Shown here: positions 1 to 8,059 of the stretch, piece after piece
Layout: every line of letters begins with the position of its first letter
How positions within the stretch are numbered: position 1 is the first letter of the stretch
Source of the DNA: Drosophila pseudoobscura
Taxonomy: Eukaryota > Arthropoda > Insecta > Diptera > Drosophilidae
DNA: 64,000 bases
Reading direction: 5' to 3'
Assembly (NCBI RefSeq): GCF_009870125.1
Contig: NC_046683.1
Coordinates: 10,044,001 to 10,108,000 of the forward strand
Notes under the pieces: generated by a model
Seen by the model: the letters and a program-made list of their open reading frames with translations, nothing else
The model's database searches: none
What the model was told of the DNA's origin: nothing
Made by a program: the position numbers and the translations under genes

Positions 1-872
1 CCAGTCAATAAAAGACTCTCATCTCAGAAAATCAATCTCGTCCCAAAACGATCGAAAGTCCAATATCATCGTCTAATTTTTGTTCTAGCGCTTTATTAAT
101 GCAAATATCAGAAGTTGATAACAATAGATACATCAGCTATGTATGTATAAATGTATATATATGTATTTATCTATATTATATGCACACAGGTATCAGATAT
201 CAGATGTCATTCATATGTGAGCTGTATAGCAAAAAAAAAAAAATGAAATGGAAGTACCAACCAACCGCGCAACTTAAGGTAGCAAAAAAAAAACCAAAAA
301 AAAAAGAAAAACAAAAAAATTAAATATCAAATATCAAGAAACGAGATGGATCCGATCCGATCCGATTGATTTGCTATTCTTCTTTTTTTTTTGTTGGCCT
401 ATTAGATAACACACACATATACAATACGACAATCGTAGGCTAATTCAGTATTATGCATATAATAATAATAATAATAAAAACACGATATCTCTCTCTCTGA
501 AGGCACATAATTACAGGGGCTGGGCGGCGGCCCATCTAAGGCGCACTCCGTTCGTGGTCTATCGCCGAACTCCAAGAAGGGGTTTCTGGGGACCAGGAAT
601 TGAGTATATTAGTTACAATTTATATTTATATATATATATGTATATATAGTATATATAGTAAGTATATATATGTAGGTCGGTGTCTGTGTCTGACTTGGGA
701 TCGGCGAAAAGTTTGCGGGAAGGAGTTTGGTGTGGGTTTGGTTTTCGGGGATCCCCTAATGGATTCGATTCGTCTCTTAGAGTATAGAATATATATATTT
801 ATGTGATGTGATCTGATACCAATTCGATTAGTATGGATTTCGTTGCACGGTTATTGCTCCTACGCGAATCTG
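1..872 (-). other. 3' UTR and downstream flank of the PTB-domain gene
   Basis: Lies immediately 3' (lower coordinates) of the stop codon of the minus-strand PTB gene. It is AT-rich, with TA/TATA simple repeats around 600-690 and (ATA)n near 459-478, and has no convincing reading frame. The only good minus-strand AATAAA is at 97-92, which would give a 3' UTR of about 0.8 kb. A plus-strand AATAAA at 7-12 may belong to a convergent gene ending just left of the window; that is inference. Confidence 0.6.
92..97 (-). terminator. Probable polyadenylation signal of the PTB gene
   Basis: The plus strand reads TTTATT, i.e. AATAAA on the minus strand, about 780 nt after the stop codon. It is the first canonical signal I find downstream of the coding end. 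Cleavage would fall around 60-80. No transcript data are available to confirm it. Confidence 0.5.
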
Positions 873-2788
873 CTAGTAGGGATTGACGGCAGCCAGGCCA
901 ACGCGTCCGCCGGATCGGGCGAACACCGGCTCCGCATAGCTGTGACGATAGCCCTTGGGCATGCTGGCCAATGGCTTGCCGGAAGCGGACGATGAGCCTC
1001 CTACTCCGCCTCCTACTCCTGCTCCGCCTCCCTCAACGGATCTGCCGTTGCTGCTGCTTGGCGTCGGTGCGGGCGAGGGATAGCGCTCGATGTGGTGGCC
1101 CCGGGCCGAGCCCGAGCTCGATTTGGTCTCCGACGACTGCAAGTATTCGCGGGAATGGGCCCGAACCTGATGGCGACCCTGGTGCGGATCCCTCGCCCTC
1201 GCCCTTTCCTGCTCCCGCTCCCGCTCGCGCTCCCGGTCACGGTCTCTGTCATGGCGATAGGGGTCCCGGGACTGTTCTCGGGGCAGAGGAATCTCTTCAC
1301 CACGGCGATTGTAGTCACGATCACGATCTCGATCCCTCTCCCTCTCTCTGTCGCGTCGCTCGGGTACGTGTCGTGGCTGTGGCTGTGGCTCCGGTTCCCA
1401 GTCGCTGCGGGAACGGGCCCGGGATCGGCTCAATTGATTGCGCTCTAGATGCGGATTGGGGACCACCTCATCCTCCTCGCTCCACTGCTCATACGTGGCT
1501 GGTGGCTCCACAGAGCCGCGTCTGCGACGAGATGAGGATCTGTAGGGATCGGGAACGGACGGGGAGACGGGCGCGGTCATGTCGCGTTCATCCAGGTCAT
1601 AGCGACTGCCCGAGCGCTGCTCCATGGCCCGAAACTTGTCCTTGGCATCGTGGAAGCGGTCCCTCTGCGATGCCTGGCTGGGAGGTGGCGCCACAAAGTC
1701 TCCCCTATCCCTATCCCGTTCGCGTTCCCGCTCGGAGCGGGGCTTGCGTGGATCGGGATTTGGTGGCTCGCCGTATCGCATGCCCGTCGACTTCATCATC
1801 TTCTCCATACTCTGGATATAGGGCAGGCTCTCCGCCTCGCGGTATGGATTCCGATCCCGGGAATGCTCATGTTCCCGCTCGCGCTCCCTTTCCCTCTCCC
1901 TGTCCCTGTCGCGCTCTCGATCATGCCTTCTCTCGGTTGTTCGCTGGCCCAGATCCGAGCCCCGATGCACTGCAGCATATTTGTTGTGGCCAGCCCCTGG
2001 TGGACCACCTCCCTGCGACTGCTCGAACGGCAGCTCCGATGGCTCTACATAGCGATGACGGCTGCCGCCATACCGCTGCGACTCCTCAGCCGCATAAGAC
2101 TTGTGCATCTGATGGTGGCTGTGCTGCTGCTGCTGCATCTGCAGCTGCTGCTTCTTTGATGTGTACTCCATGAACTTCTGCTTGTCCGTGAGGTTCTCCT
2201 TGCGGTGATGGTGCTGCTGCTGCGGCACCTTCTCGTGTCCGCTGCCCTGATCCGAGTCGTCAAAGTCATCGAGATTCTCATCGAGTCGGGACGAGCGTCC
2301 CTTTCGGTCGCGTTCTCTGTCATGGCTGGATAGCTTCTTGTTGAGCAATCGATTGATCTCATTGTACTTGTCCGTGTCCCGCAGCTTGGCCGGCTGCTGC
2401 GGCCCCGTCTGGGGTGGCTGCTCCTGCTGCATGACGCGATTGAACTTTGCATCGTAGTCGGCTGGTCGCATAATGATCGGCTTGATGTCGTCCTCACGGT
2501 TCCAGGGCTTGCTCGCGACTGATACTGAGGCTGGAGTCTTGGTCCGTTCTCGCTCCCTCTCCTTCTCGCGTTCGCGTTCGCGTTCCCTCTCCCGCTCCCG
2601 CTCCCTTTCCAATTCTCGATCACTCGGCCTGGGCTGATACGGCTTGGCCGGCAGATCCCTCAGATAACTATCCTCGGGCGGCTGCACGGCACTCTTCCGC
2701 TTCAGCTGTACATGATGCGGAATAGCAATTTGTGACGGTTTGAGCGCTATCACCGAGTTGTCCGCCTCATTCGACCAGTGCTCGTCAT
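873..2788 (-). CDS. PTB-domain adaptor protein, coding exon 5 (C-terminal, last exon)
   Basis: Last coding exon of the minus-strand PTB gene; it encodes residues 393-1030 and ends with TAG at 873-875. The acceptor is CCCGCAG at 2789-2795 and the entry phase (1) agrees with the previous donor. The sequence is strongly charged and low in complexity. A long Arg-Glu repeat (about residues 449-476) is followed by His/Gln-rich stretches, a second RD/RE block, Ser-Arg and proline-rich parts, and a Gly/Ser-rich patch. A more ordinary C-terminus containing GYRHSYAEPVFARSGG follows and is likely the conserved tail. No second folded domain is visible, so this half is probably disordered and may serve as a binding scaffold (inference). 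The plus strand is also open over much of this exon because RE/RD codon repeats read through on the antisense strand. Confidence 0.9.
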
Positions 2789-2860
2789 CTGCGGGTGGAT
2801 AAGCATCGATCGGAATAAGCAAAATAGAATCAATTAATAATGTAATGTTAGTCCACCTAC
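2789..2860 (-). other. 72-nt intron of the PTB gene (in-frame, retention possible)
   Basis: On the minus strand it begins GTAGGTGG and ends with a pyrimidine-containing CCCGCAG. Its length, 72 nt, is a multiple of three and it has no in-frame stop, so retention would insert 24 residues and preserve the frame. Splicing joins ...SSS to DDEHW through a shared Asp codon. The inserted residues (hydrophobic LLIDSILLIPI) look unlike the flanking disordered sequence, which favours it being a true intron. Confidence 0.85.
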
Positions 2861-3549
2861 CGCTGGAGCTATTGAGCTCTTGTCTCTCCGGGCTGGGCGC
2901 CAGATCGGAGCCAATGCCCGAGGATCCCCTCGAGGACACCTGCTTGCCGTTGGCATTGGCCGTGGCCGTGGCCAGTGGCTGGGACGTGGCGCCTGCCGCT
3001 GGACCCTTGGGCGAGCCACCCACAATCAATGCATTACGACAGCGACGTAGCTCGATGGCCGTCAGGTTGCCCTTGGAGCGGTGCACGGTGTCGTAGTCGC
3101 GGGGCGGCAGCAGCAGTGGCGGTCCATTGCCGTTCAGCTTGGCCCGCAGTTCGGCGGCCAGGGAGTCGAACAGCTCGCTGTTCTGCTGCGGCGTAAGTGG
3201 CGGATGGTGCAGCGGATGTGGGTGTGGCTGTGGCGGATGGTGCTTTCCGTGGGGTGGCGACCGGGAAACAGGGGAACCTGCCACGCCGTGCTCCTCGCTG
3301 CACTCGGACTCGCGCGTACTGTTGCCGGTGTCGCTGCCCAGGGAGCTGCTGAAGCGCTTCGGCGACGATGTCTCGTGGCGGCGGCTCTGGTGGGCCGCAT
3401 ATCCGGCGGAGGACGCCGATTGTTGTGACTGATGATGGTGATGCTGGGAGGACTTTGTGTTCGACGACTCATGTCGCTTGTCGTTGCTGCCAATGTGATG
3501 GTTGTTGTTGTTGCTATTGCTGATTGGAAGAGGCGGCAGGATTCCCAAT
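2861..3549 (-). CDS. PTB-domain adaptor protein, coding exon 4
   Basis: Encodes roughly residues 163-393, directly after the PTB domain. The acceptor is TTATTTGCAG (plus 3550-3559) and the donor is GTAGGT (plus 2860 downward). The split codons at both ends (AG/A and G/AT) keep the frame. The sequence opens with LGILPPLPISNSNNNNHH, then Asn/His/Ser/Gln-rich sequence and proline/histidine repeats. It also holds a more conserved-looking segment (LFDSLAAELRAKLNGNGPP, then RDYDTVHRSKGNLTAIELRR) that could be a short peptide motif or helix. Beyond being part of the adaptor's flexible tail, no function can be read from it. Confidence 0.9.
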
Positions 3550-3584
3550 CTGCAAATAACAAAAGGGTTAAAATCCAATAAAAG

Positions 3585-4110
3585 CAAGTATTAAGAATAA
3601 GCCAGTTAAGTGGGAAACTGATTCATCAATCGTATAACACTATGTGGGCATGGCTAAATGTTCTGGACGGAACACGATTAAGCTATTACCAGCCAAGGGG
3701 GAATTTAAAATAGTACATGGCATGAATCTACAAGAAGAATTTAAAATCGTTAATATTTTCCGCCATTTGCTTCAAGTAGTTGAACTGTTTAAATAGAGGG
3801 GGCTTAAGCGGGCTAAGTTCGGTTTTTTATCATACGAGACGCTATATATATTGTTGTTGACGAACCCAAATTTTGGCAAAAACAATCAAAGTCAAGTGTT
3901 TAAAATAAGCCAGTCAAGTAGAAAATAGATTCATTTGTTGGATAAAATTATGTGGGCAGGGCTGAGAGATCTATCAAGCAAGTATTATGCCTCGGAATAT
4001 CAAAATCGGGGAATATGTATAACAGAACTTGAATTCGTCAGTATATTTACGGTATGTTTTTAAAATGAGACGGTATATATTTTTGAGGGACAGGCGGTAT
4101 ATTTTAACGA
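3585..4110. repeat. Diverged local tandem duplication, unit about 300 bp
   Basis: Two stretches share long similar runs in the same order. AATAAGCCAGTTAAGT at about 3596 matches AATAAGCCAGTCAAGT at about 3904. ACACTATGTGGGCATGGCT (3637) matches AAATTATGTGGGCAGGGCT (3945). ACGAGACGCTATATATATT (3834) matches ATGAGACGGTATATATTTT (4065). Spacing between pairs falls from about 308 to 231, so the copies differ by a net deletion. The second copy lies directly upstream of the promoter of the nested plus-strand gene. Confidence 0.6.
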
Positions 4111-4129
4111 TAAATCCGCGGTCACACTG
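4037..4129 (+). promoter_or_regulatory. Ohler motif 6 / motif 1 (M1BP-type) core promoter
   Basis: A full motif 6 match (KTYRGTATWTTT) stands at 4037-4048, a one-mismatch copy at 4093-4104, and an exact motif 1 (CGGTCACACTG, consensus YGGTCACACTR) at 4119-4129. All are in plus orientation. In Drosophila this pair marks TATA-less promoters of broadly expressed genes bound by M1BP, with initiation close to motif 1. Start of transcription is therefore expected near 4130-4150, directed right, opposite to the host PTB gene. Confidence 0.7.
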
Positions 4130-4184
4130 CTCTGTAGTAAATAAAGTGCGCGATTTTTACGCCCGCGTTTAAAAACGGATTCCT

Positions 4185-4194
4185 ATGCGCCATT
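4185..4194 (+). CDS. Nested gene candidate, coding exon 1
   Basis: Starts with ATG at 4185, about 55 nt after motif 1, and codes for only MRH plus one base before a GTATGT donor at 4195. Without splicing the frame stops at once (TAG after 8 codons), so this exon is supported only by its joining in frame to 4272. The base before the donor is T, which is less usual. Translation may instead start at a later ATG, at 4376 or 4465. Confidence 0.4.
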
Positions 4195-4271
4195 GTATGT
4201 TATTGATATAGAAATTGGTGTATTATCTGGCCACAGAGTGTGGCAAGTGATTTATTTTTATTTTTTTTAAG

Positions 4272-4385
4272 TGCGTGAAGAGTTTGCTTCTCGTAAGGTG
4301 ATTGCCGCTTGGAATGGAAGTCCAAAGAATGGCAGCTTTTTAGTGCTTGTTAATCAAAAACAGCGAATAGTTGTAATGCTTCTGG
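4272..4385 (+). CDS. Nested gene candidate, coding exon 2
   Basis: Entered after a T-rich tract ending AAG at 4269-4271 and left at a strong GTGAGT donor (4386). It codes for about 38 residues including KVIAAWNGSPKNGSFLVLVN and a hydrophobic run RIVVMLL. The following intron, 4386-4447, is 62 nt, the commonest intron size in Drosophila, and ends AAATATCAG. The frame runs without a stop across both junctions, and this agreement, together with the promoter, is the main evidence. I do not recognise the protein. Confidence 0.5.
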
Positions 4386-4447
4386 GTGAGTCTTATCCCC
4401 ATTTCAATTTTCCACTATATGTAAATGTATTTTTTGTCAAATATCAG

Positions 4448-4719
4448 CGTGCCAGCATTCCAAGATGGCGACAGCCAAGACAACTCTGGGGGCAAACGGT
4501 AAATGGCAAAGCTACGTGCCAGAAGCAAGCTGTAAAATGTGCATACAAAAAATAGTTTACCCGGCAAAAGAGAAGTGTGCGGGCTATCTCGTTATGGATA
4601 TGGGTGCGCTGACATTTGGCAGCGGTGTGGGCGCACATACAGAACCACTTCTTTGGTGGGGACTGGGACTGGGGCCCAAGCATTTTACTCGCAGGCACTC
4701 ACACACACACCGACATTAA
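4448..4719 (+). CDS. Nested gene candidate, coding exon 3 (last), unknown product
   Basis: Last coding segment of a 131-aa product if exons 4185-4194, 4272-4385 and 4448-4719 are joined (396 nt including TAA at 4717). An internal ATG at 4465 has a good context (CAAGATGG) and alone would give an 84-aa protein starting MATAKTTLGANGK. The sequence contains a CxxC (ASCKMCIQ) and a further Cys, so metal binding or a disulfide is possible but unproven. The C-terminus is a His/Thr run from a CA repeat and looks poorly constrained. The exon ends 25 nt before PTB exon 3 on the other strand, and no plus-strand AATAAA follows closely, so the true 3' end or a further exon is uncertain. A GTAAAT at 4492 could be a donor to a distal exon. 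Confidence 0.5.
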
Positions 4720-4744
4720 TTGTGTAATGAAAACATACACATAC

Positions 4745-4971
4745 CTTGTTTCCAGCTCCTCGAATCGTTTCTGATTGTCGGGACGATTGATGAGGACCTG
4801 CAGCTGTAGGTGCAACGCCTCCGCCGTTGTCTCCGAGTCGCAACGGTAGGCGTGGACATGGAGGGGGCACTTGGTGGCCGGATTGTACAGCAGAAGGACA
4901 CAGGCCACGATGTCGTCGGTCTGCACGGAGCTGGTTATGGCACTGTGGGGTATCAGATGCTTCGATGCCCC
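4745..4971 (-). CDS. PTB-domain adaptor protein, coding exon 3 (C-terminal half of PTB domain)
   Basis: Encodes residues 88-162 plus two bases of the next codon. It carries the second half of the PTB fold. KHLIPHSAITSSVQTDD fits a beta strand leading into the domain's later sheet. DIVACVLLLYNPATKCPLHVHAYRCDS fits the usual paired strands. The closing amphipathic helix is AEALHLQLQVLINRPDNQKRFEELETR. This order (sheet, HVxxCDS-like turn, long C-terminal helix) is typical of PTB/PID domains that bind NPxY-type peptides or phosphoinositides. Acceptor TGTTTGCAG and donor GTATGT are both good, and the entry phase is 0. Confidence 0.92.
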
Positions 4972-5040
4972 CTGCAAACAAACCAGCAGACGTGGGGCTA
5001 AGCACCAGATGAATCTATATGCGTGGGACGCTGCGCTTAC
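4972..5040 (-). other. 69-nt intron within the PTB domain
   Basis: Donor GTAAGC just below 5041 and acceptor TGTTTGCAG at 4980-4972 on the minus strand, phase 0, between GIKIVQ and GASKHLIP. Size and signals are ordinary for Drosophila. Confidence 0.9.
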
Positions 5041-5246
5041 CTGCACGATTTTGATGCCCTTGTGGGAGACCTGAAGCGTCACCTTCAGCGGCTCCTGGCC
5101 GCGCGATCTGTCCACCAGATACGGCAGCACCGAATTGATTACGCGTGGGCCGCGCAATCCCTTGGCCTCCTCGGCGCCCAAGAACCACACATAGTACGAG
5201 GCCTTCTGCACGTCTCGACGCAAGCGCAGCGCCATCTTCTCTGTGT
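5041..5246 (-). CDS. PTB-domain adaptor protein, coding exon 2 (N-terminal half of PTB domain)
   Basis: Encodes residues 19-87. From about residue 33 it shows the start of a PTB domain: SYYVWFLGAEEAKGLRG (the YLG-type first strand), an alpha helix VINSVLPYLVDRS, and strands PLKVTLQVSHKGIKIVQ. The family acts as an intracellular adaptor at the membrane, binding NPxY-like tails. Which partner this member binds cannot be told. The acceptor CATTTCGCAG has a weak pyrimidine tract. An ATG at 5235 (Met23, followed by ALRLRRDVQ) can serve as start for transcripts from an internal promoter, giving 1008 aa. A better-looking acceptor (ATTTCTTGCAG near 5350) could extend this exon as 5' UTR in such transcripts. 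Confidence 0.9.
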
Positions 5247-5498
5247 CTGCGAAATGTGTCCGTCTGCGTCTCAAAGGAGCAATATATTGTGGAACGGTTT
5301 ATCCTCTATGAATTTGAGCTTAAATGCGGACTATATAGTTGAAAACATCTGCAAGAAATCGTGCAAAAGGAAGTAAGAATTAGAGAATACCCTGCAAACC
5401 GCTTGCTCTGCCTTGAAATAGTTTAATTATGATGAGATTCGTCTGAGTAATGATCTGATTTGTTCAACAGCAGGTGCACAGCCAAGAATCGAGTGAGA

Positions 5499-5891
5499 AT
5501 GGAAGATGGCCTCAACAGAAATGGGAAATCACACCACAAAATCGTCTTCAAGCCTTGCCAAGCCAAGCTCTTGAATGTCAAAGAGGAAACGTTACCAAAT
5601 GGAGGATTTCAACGACAAAACTGGAATGTTTCGAGCAACTGTTTCGAGTGCCATATAACGGGCAGACCAGCGGACCACCATCTCGTCATGTGTCATAATT
5701 TGTGTGAAGCACGGCACTGCACAGCACCGAACAGAGGAGGAGCAGAAATATCAGAAACTGGTGCCAAAATCCCACCAAAATCGAAGCAGAGAAACCAGAG
5801 ACAAACGGTATTAACCCGTCATACAGGTGTCGTTGTCTGTCGTTGTCTGTCGTTTTCTGTGTGTGAATGTGTATCCGATTCTCTCCTCTAA
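5499..5891 (+). other. Open reading frame of 130 codons, unproven
   Basis: Begins ATG GAA GAT GGC and ends TAA. It is free of stops, of mixed composition and rather cysteine-rich (NCFECH, MCHNLCEARHC, VCRC, CECV), without a domain I know. It follows an acceptor-like TTTGTTCAACAG (5470) and GTGCACAG (5481). Joined from the nested gene's GTAAAT (4492) to 5482 the frame would stay open, giving an alternative long 3' exon. The third-position pattern is not clearly coding. It may be chance. Confidence 0.2.
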
Positions 5892-7290
5892 TAACTTTTA
5901 TAATCGATGATCTTGTATGACTTGTTGTTCGCTCGTTCGTTCGGGGCCTCGCCGTCGTGTAGGCCAAAAGAATCTTGTTTTTTCAGTTATGCATTCAACA
6001 CAAAGGCCAACGAAAACCGCAACGCGAGAGACGATGAGGAGAGAGAAGACGCGCCAGTCAGATATTTATCAATATATAGGTATGCTTAAAAAATTTACAT
6101 ATGACACACACACACACACGCACAGACGTACACAAACGATATTATTAACCTCAAAACGGATTTGAATTTAAAAAACGAGAATCGAGGAATGCATAATCAC
6201 AAAACGATCAAAAAAACACGAAGAAAACAACCCAACGAGTGGGTACTACGATGACAGAACTCTATAAATATCTAAGAATACGTGACTCTGGGCATATCAC
6301 GGAATACTAATTGTTGTATCAATCAGCAAATTGACTTAAGAGTGGGATAGGGGCATGCAATGAGTGCAATCCTCTCTAAAGTATTAGATCAAAATGTAAA
6401 CAGATATTCCCCATTGAAGAGATCACATACCATCTATTGGTGCTATCAGAATCTTGCTAACAAAGGAATTACCACAAAGAGGTACCTCAATATTTTGAGG
6501 AAGTAGATGAATGGATGGATGGATGGATTTCCTCTTGGGGTTTTTTCTGTGTACGGCCAAAAACTTGTTTGTCCTATGTTTGTGATTGATGGAATAACGT
6601 ACACAATAGCCAATTAATAGTAATTATTTATATTTCCTATTCTTTTATAGATTTTGTAGAAACTCGCTGCCAATACTGGAATTTTCTTGGGCGTTCTTAA
6701 AGGAAACCTGTACACCCATAAGTCCCGGTTAGTTGGTTATTATTTTTGATTTTAATTGTTCAAAGAATAGTTCATTCAGTTTGTGCTCCCGAACAGGTGT
6801 GGAGCCCAAAAGAGGTCCGATACATATGGTAACCATTGGATGCCCGGCCCCCACCGTGTGTGATGAAAGACTCGTGTCGGCCGTTTGCCGTTTTGAAGAT
6901 GATATTTGCATAAAACAATCCGTTTGCTGATCAGCCAAGCAGCAAATAAACAATTTGCAAAACAGATCTTTTGTTATGCGATGAGTTTTTGTTTTATTTT
7001 TTTGTTCCCCTCCCTCTGTTTATCTGTAGAATCATCTGTCCATAATTCCACGCGAGTGAAGGAGAAGAAGAAGAAGTACAAACCAGATCGAAAGAGTGGT
7101 ATCTGAAAGATACATGTAACTCTTGCCACCGATTGATGGTATGTTCTGTTCTGTTCTCGTTTCAGGCATTTATTGGATTTGTTTGTTGTTGTCTAAAAAA
7201 TGGGCTAAGCGCCTTTTCTGCCACACTGCCACATGATGATGATGATGGGGCGCTGTTTGGGGGCATGGCTTTAAGAATCGTATCGGAACT

Positions 7291-7320
7291 GGCACTGGCA
7301 CTGGCACTGGCACTGGCACT
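7291..7320. repeat. Hexanucleotide microsatellite (GGCACT)5
   Basis: Five perfect copies of GGCACT, intronic. It adds alternating Ala-Leu or Ser-Ala to chance reading frames here and has no evident function. Confidence 0.9.
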
Positions 7321-7602
7321 TGCACTACTATTTTGTTGTTGTTTCATCGGGTTTCTGCTCCAATTTGTTCAGAGAGTCAGAAAGAGCTCTCGATCAATGA
7401 ACCGTTTTAGACACCAACACAGATGCACAAGATACACACCACACTCGCACTCGCACTCGCACAGAAGTGGAGCGTTTAAATTTCTAAAAAACTTATTTGA
7501 TTAACGGTAATGGCTCTCCGCCAAAGAGACTCAGAGTCTCTCACTCTCTTCCTCTCTCTCTTTCTCTCTCAAGCTTCATCTTCAGCACACACACACACAC
7601 AC

Positions 7603-7815
7603 CTTAGCAAAGCCGCAGCAACAGATATATTTATATATATCGTATATCGTATATATATTGTGTGGCGAGAGAGCAACAAAAAACAAAACAAAAAAAAATA
7701 GCGTTAACAAAAAGCGCAGCGGTTCTACTTGTAACTAGTATTCCGTGAGAGAGCTGCAACGCGCGGTTTTATGTGAAAGACAACGTCCCAACGCTTTGAC
7801 CGCCTGCCATCGACT
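7603..7815 (-). other. Candidate alternative untranslated first exon of the PTB gene
   Basis: Runs from a predicted start at 7815 to a donor-like CTAAG/GTGTGT at 7603/7602 on the minus strand. It would contain a 13-codon upstream reading frame beginning ATGGCAGGC. Spliced to the exon ending at 5246 (or ~5350), translation would start at Met23. The donor is only moderate and no transcript is available, so the 3' boundary is uncertain. Confidence 0.4.
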
Positions 7816-7817
7816 GA
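7783..7817 (-). promoter_or_regulatory. Inr + DPE core promoter (internal promoter of the PTB gene)
   Basis: On the minus strand TCAGTC (7817-7812) matches the Inr consensus TCAKTY exactly with A+1 at 7815. GGACGT at 7788-7783 matches the DPE consensus RGWYVT exactly and begins at +28, the spacing at which DPE works. No TATA box is seen, as expected for this promoter class. The GC-rich stretch 7816-8050 just upstream could hold proximal regulatory sites. Confidence 0.6.
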
Positions 7818-8059
7818 CTTGGCTCACTGCCTGCCAGCGAACATTGTGGTGGTTGGCTCGAACGAACGAACTCCCAGCCCAGCTCTTGGCCTGGTCGACG
7901 GTCTCGGTCTGGTCTGGTGTGGTGTGGTTTGGTCTCTGCCCCGCAGACCCGGTTTGTGCGCCGAGCCGAGCCCGAACTTGTTTTGCTGTTGCCGCAAAGA
8001 AAGTCAAGTCGCGATATTGCATACAGTGTCGACAAAGTGCCCCAAGAATGCATCAAATT

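Larger units (their letters stand above)
3550..4744 (-). other. Third intron of the PTB gene (hosts a nested opposite-strand gene)
   Basis: A 1195-nt intron with donor GTATGTG after 4745 and acceptor ATTTGCAG before 3549. It contains a diverged ~300-bp duplication and, on the plus strand, a motif 6/motif 1 promoter with the exons of a candidate nested gene. Confidence 0.85.
5247..7602 (-). other. Left part of the giant first intron of the PTB gene
   Basis: Flanks exon 2 upstream. It holds CA repeats (6104-6122), an alternative acceptor near 5350, a GGCACT microsatellite, a plus-strand reading frame at 5499-5891, and TATA-like simple sequence near 7625-7660. No other gene-like signal was found. 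Confidence 0.6.

Noticed and set aside
971..2173. 400-codon open frame on the plus strand
   Set aside because: It lies opposite the PTB gene's last exon and is the mirror of its RE/RD/SR codon repeats. The minus-strand frame fits splice sites and the PTB domain; this one does not.
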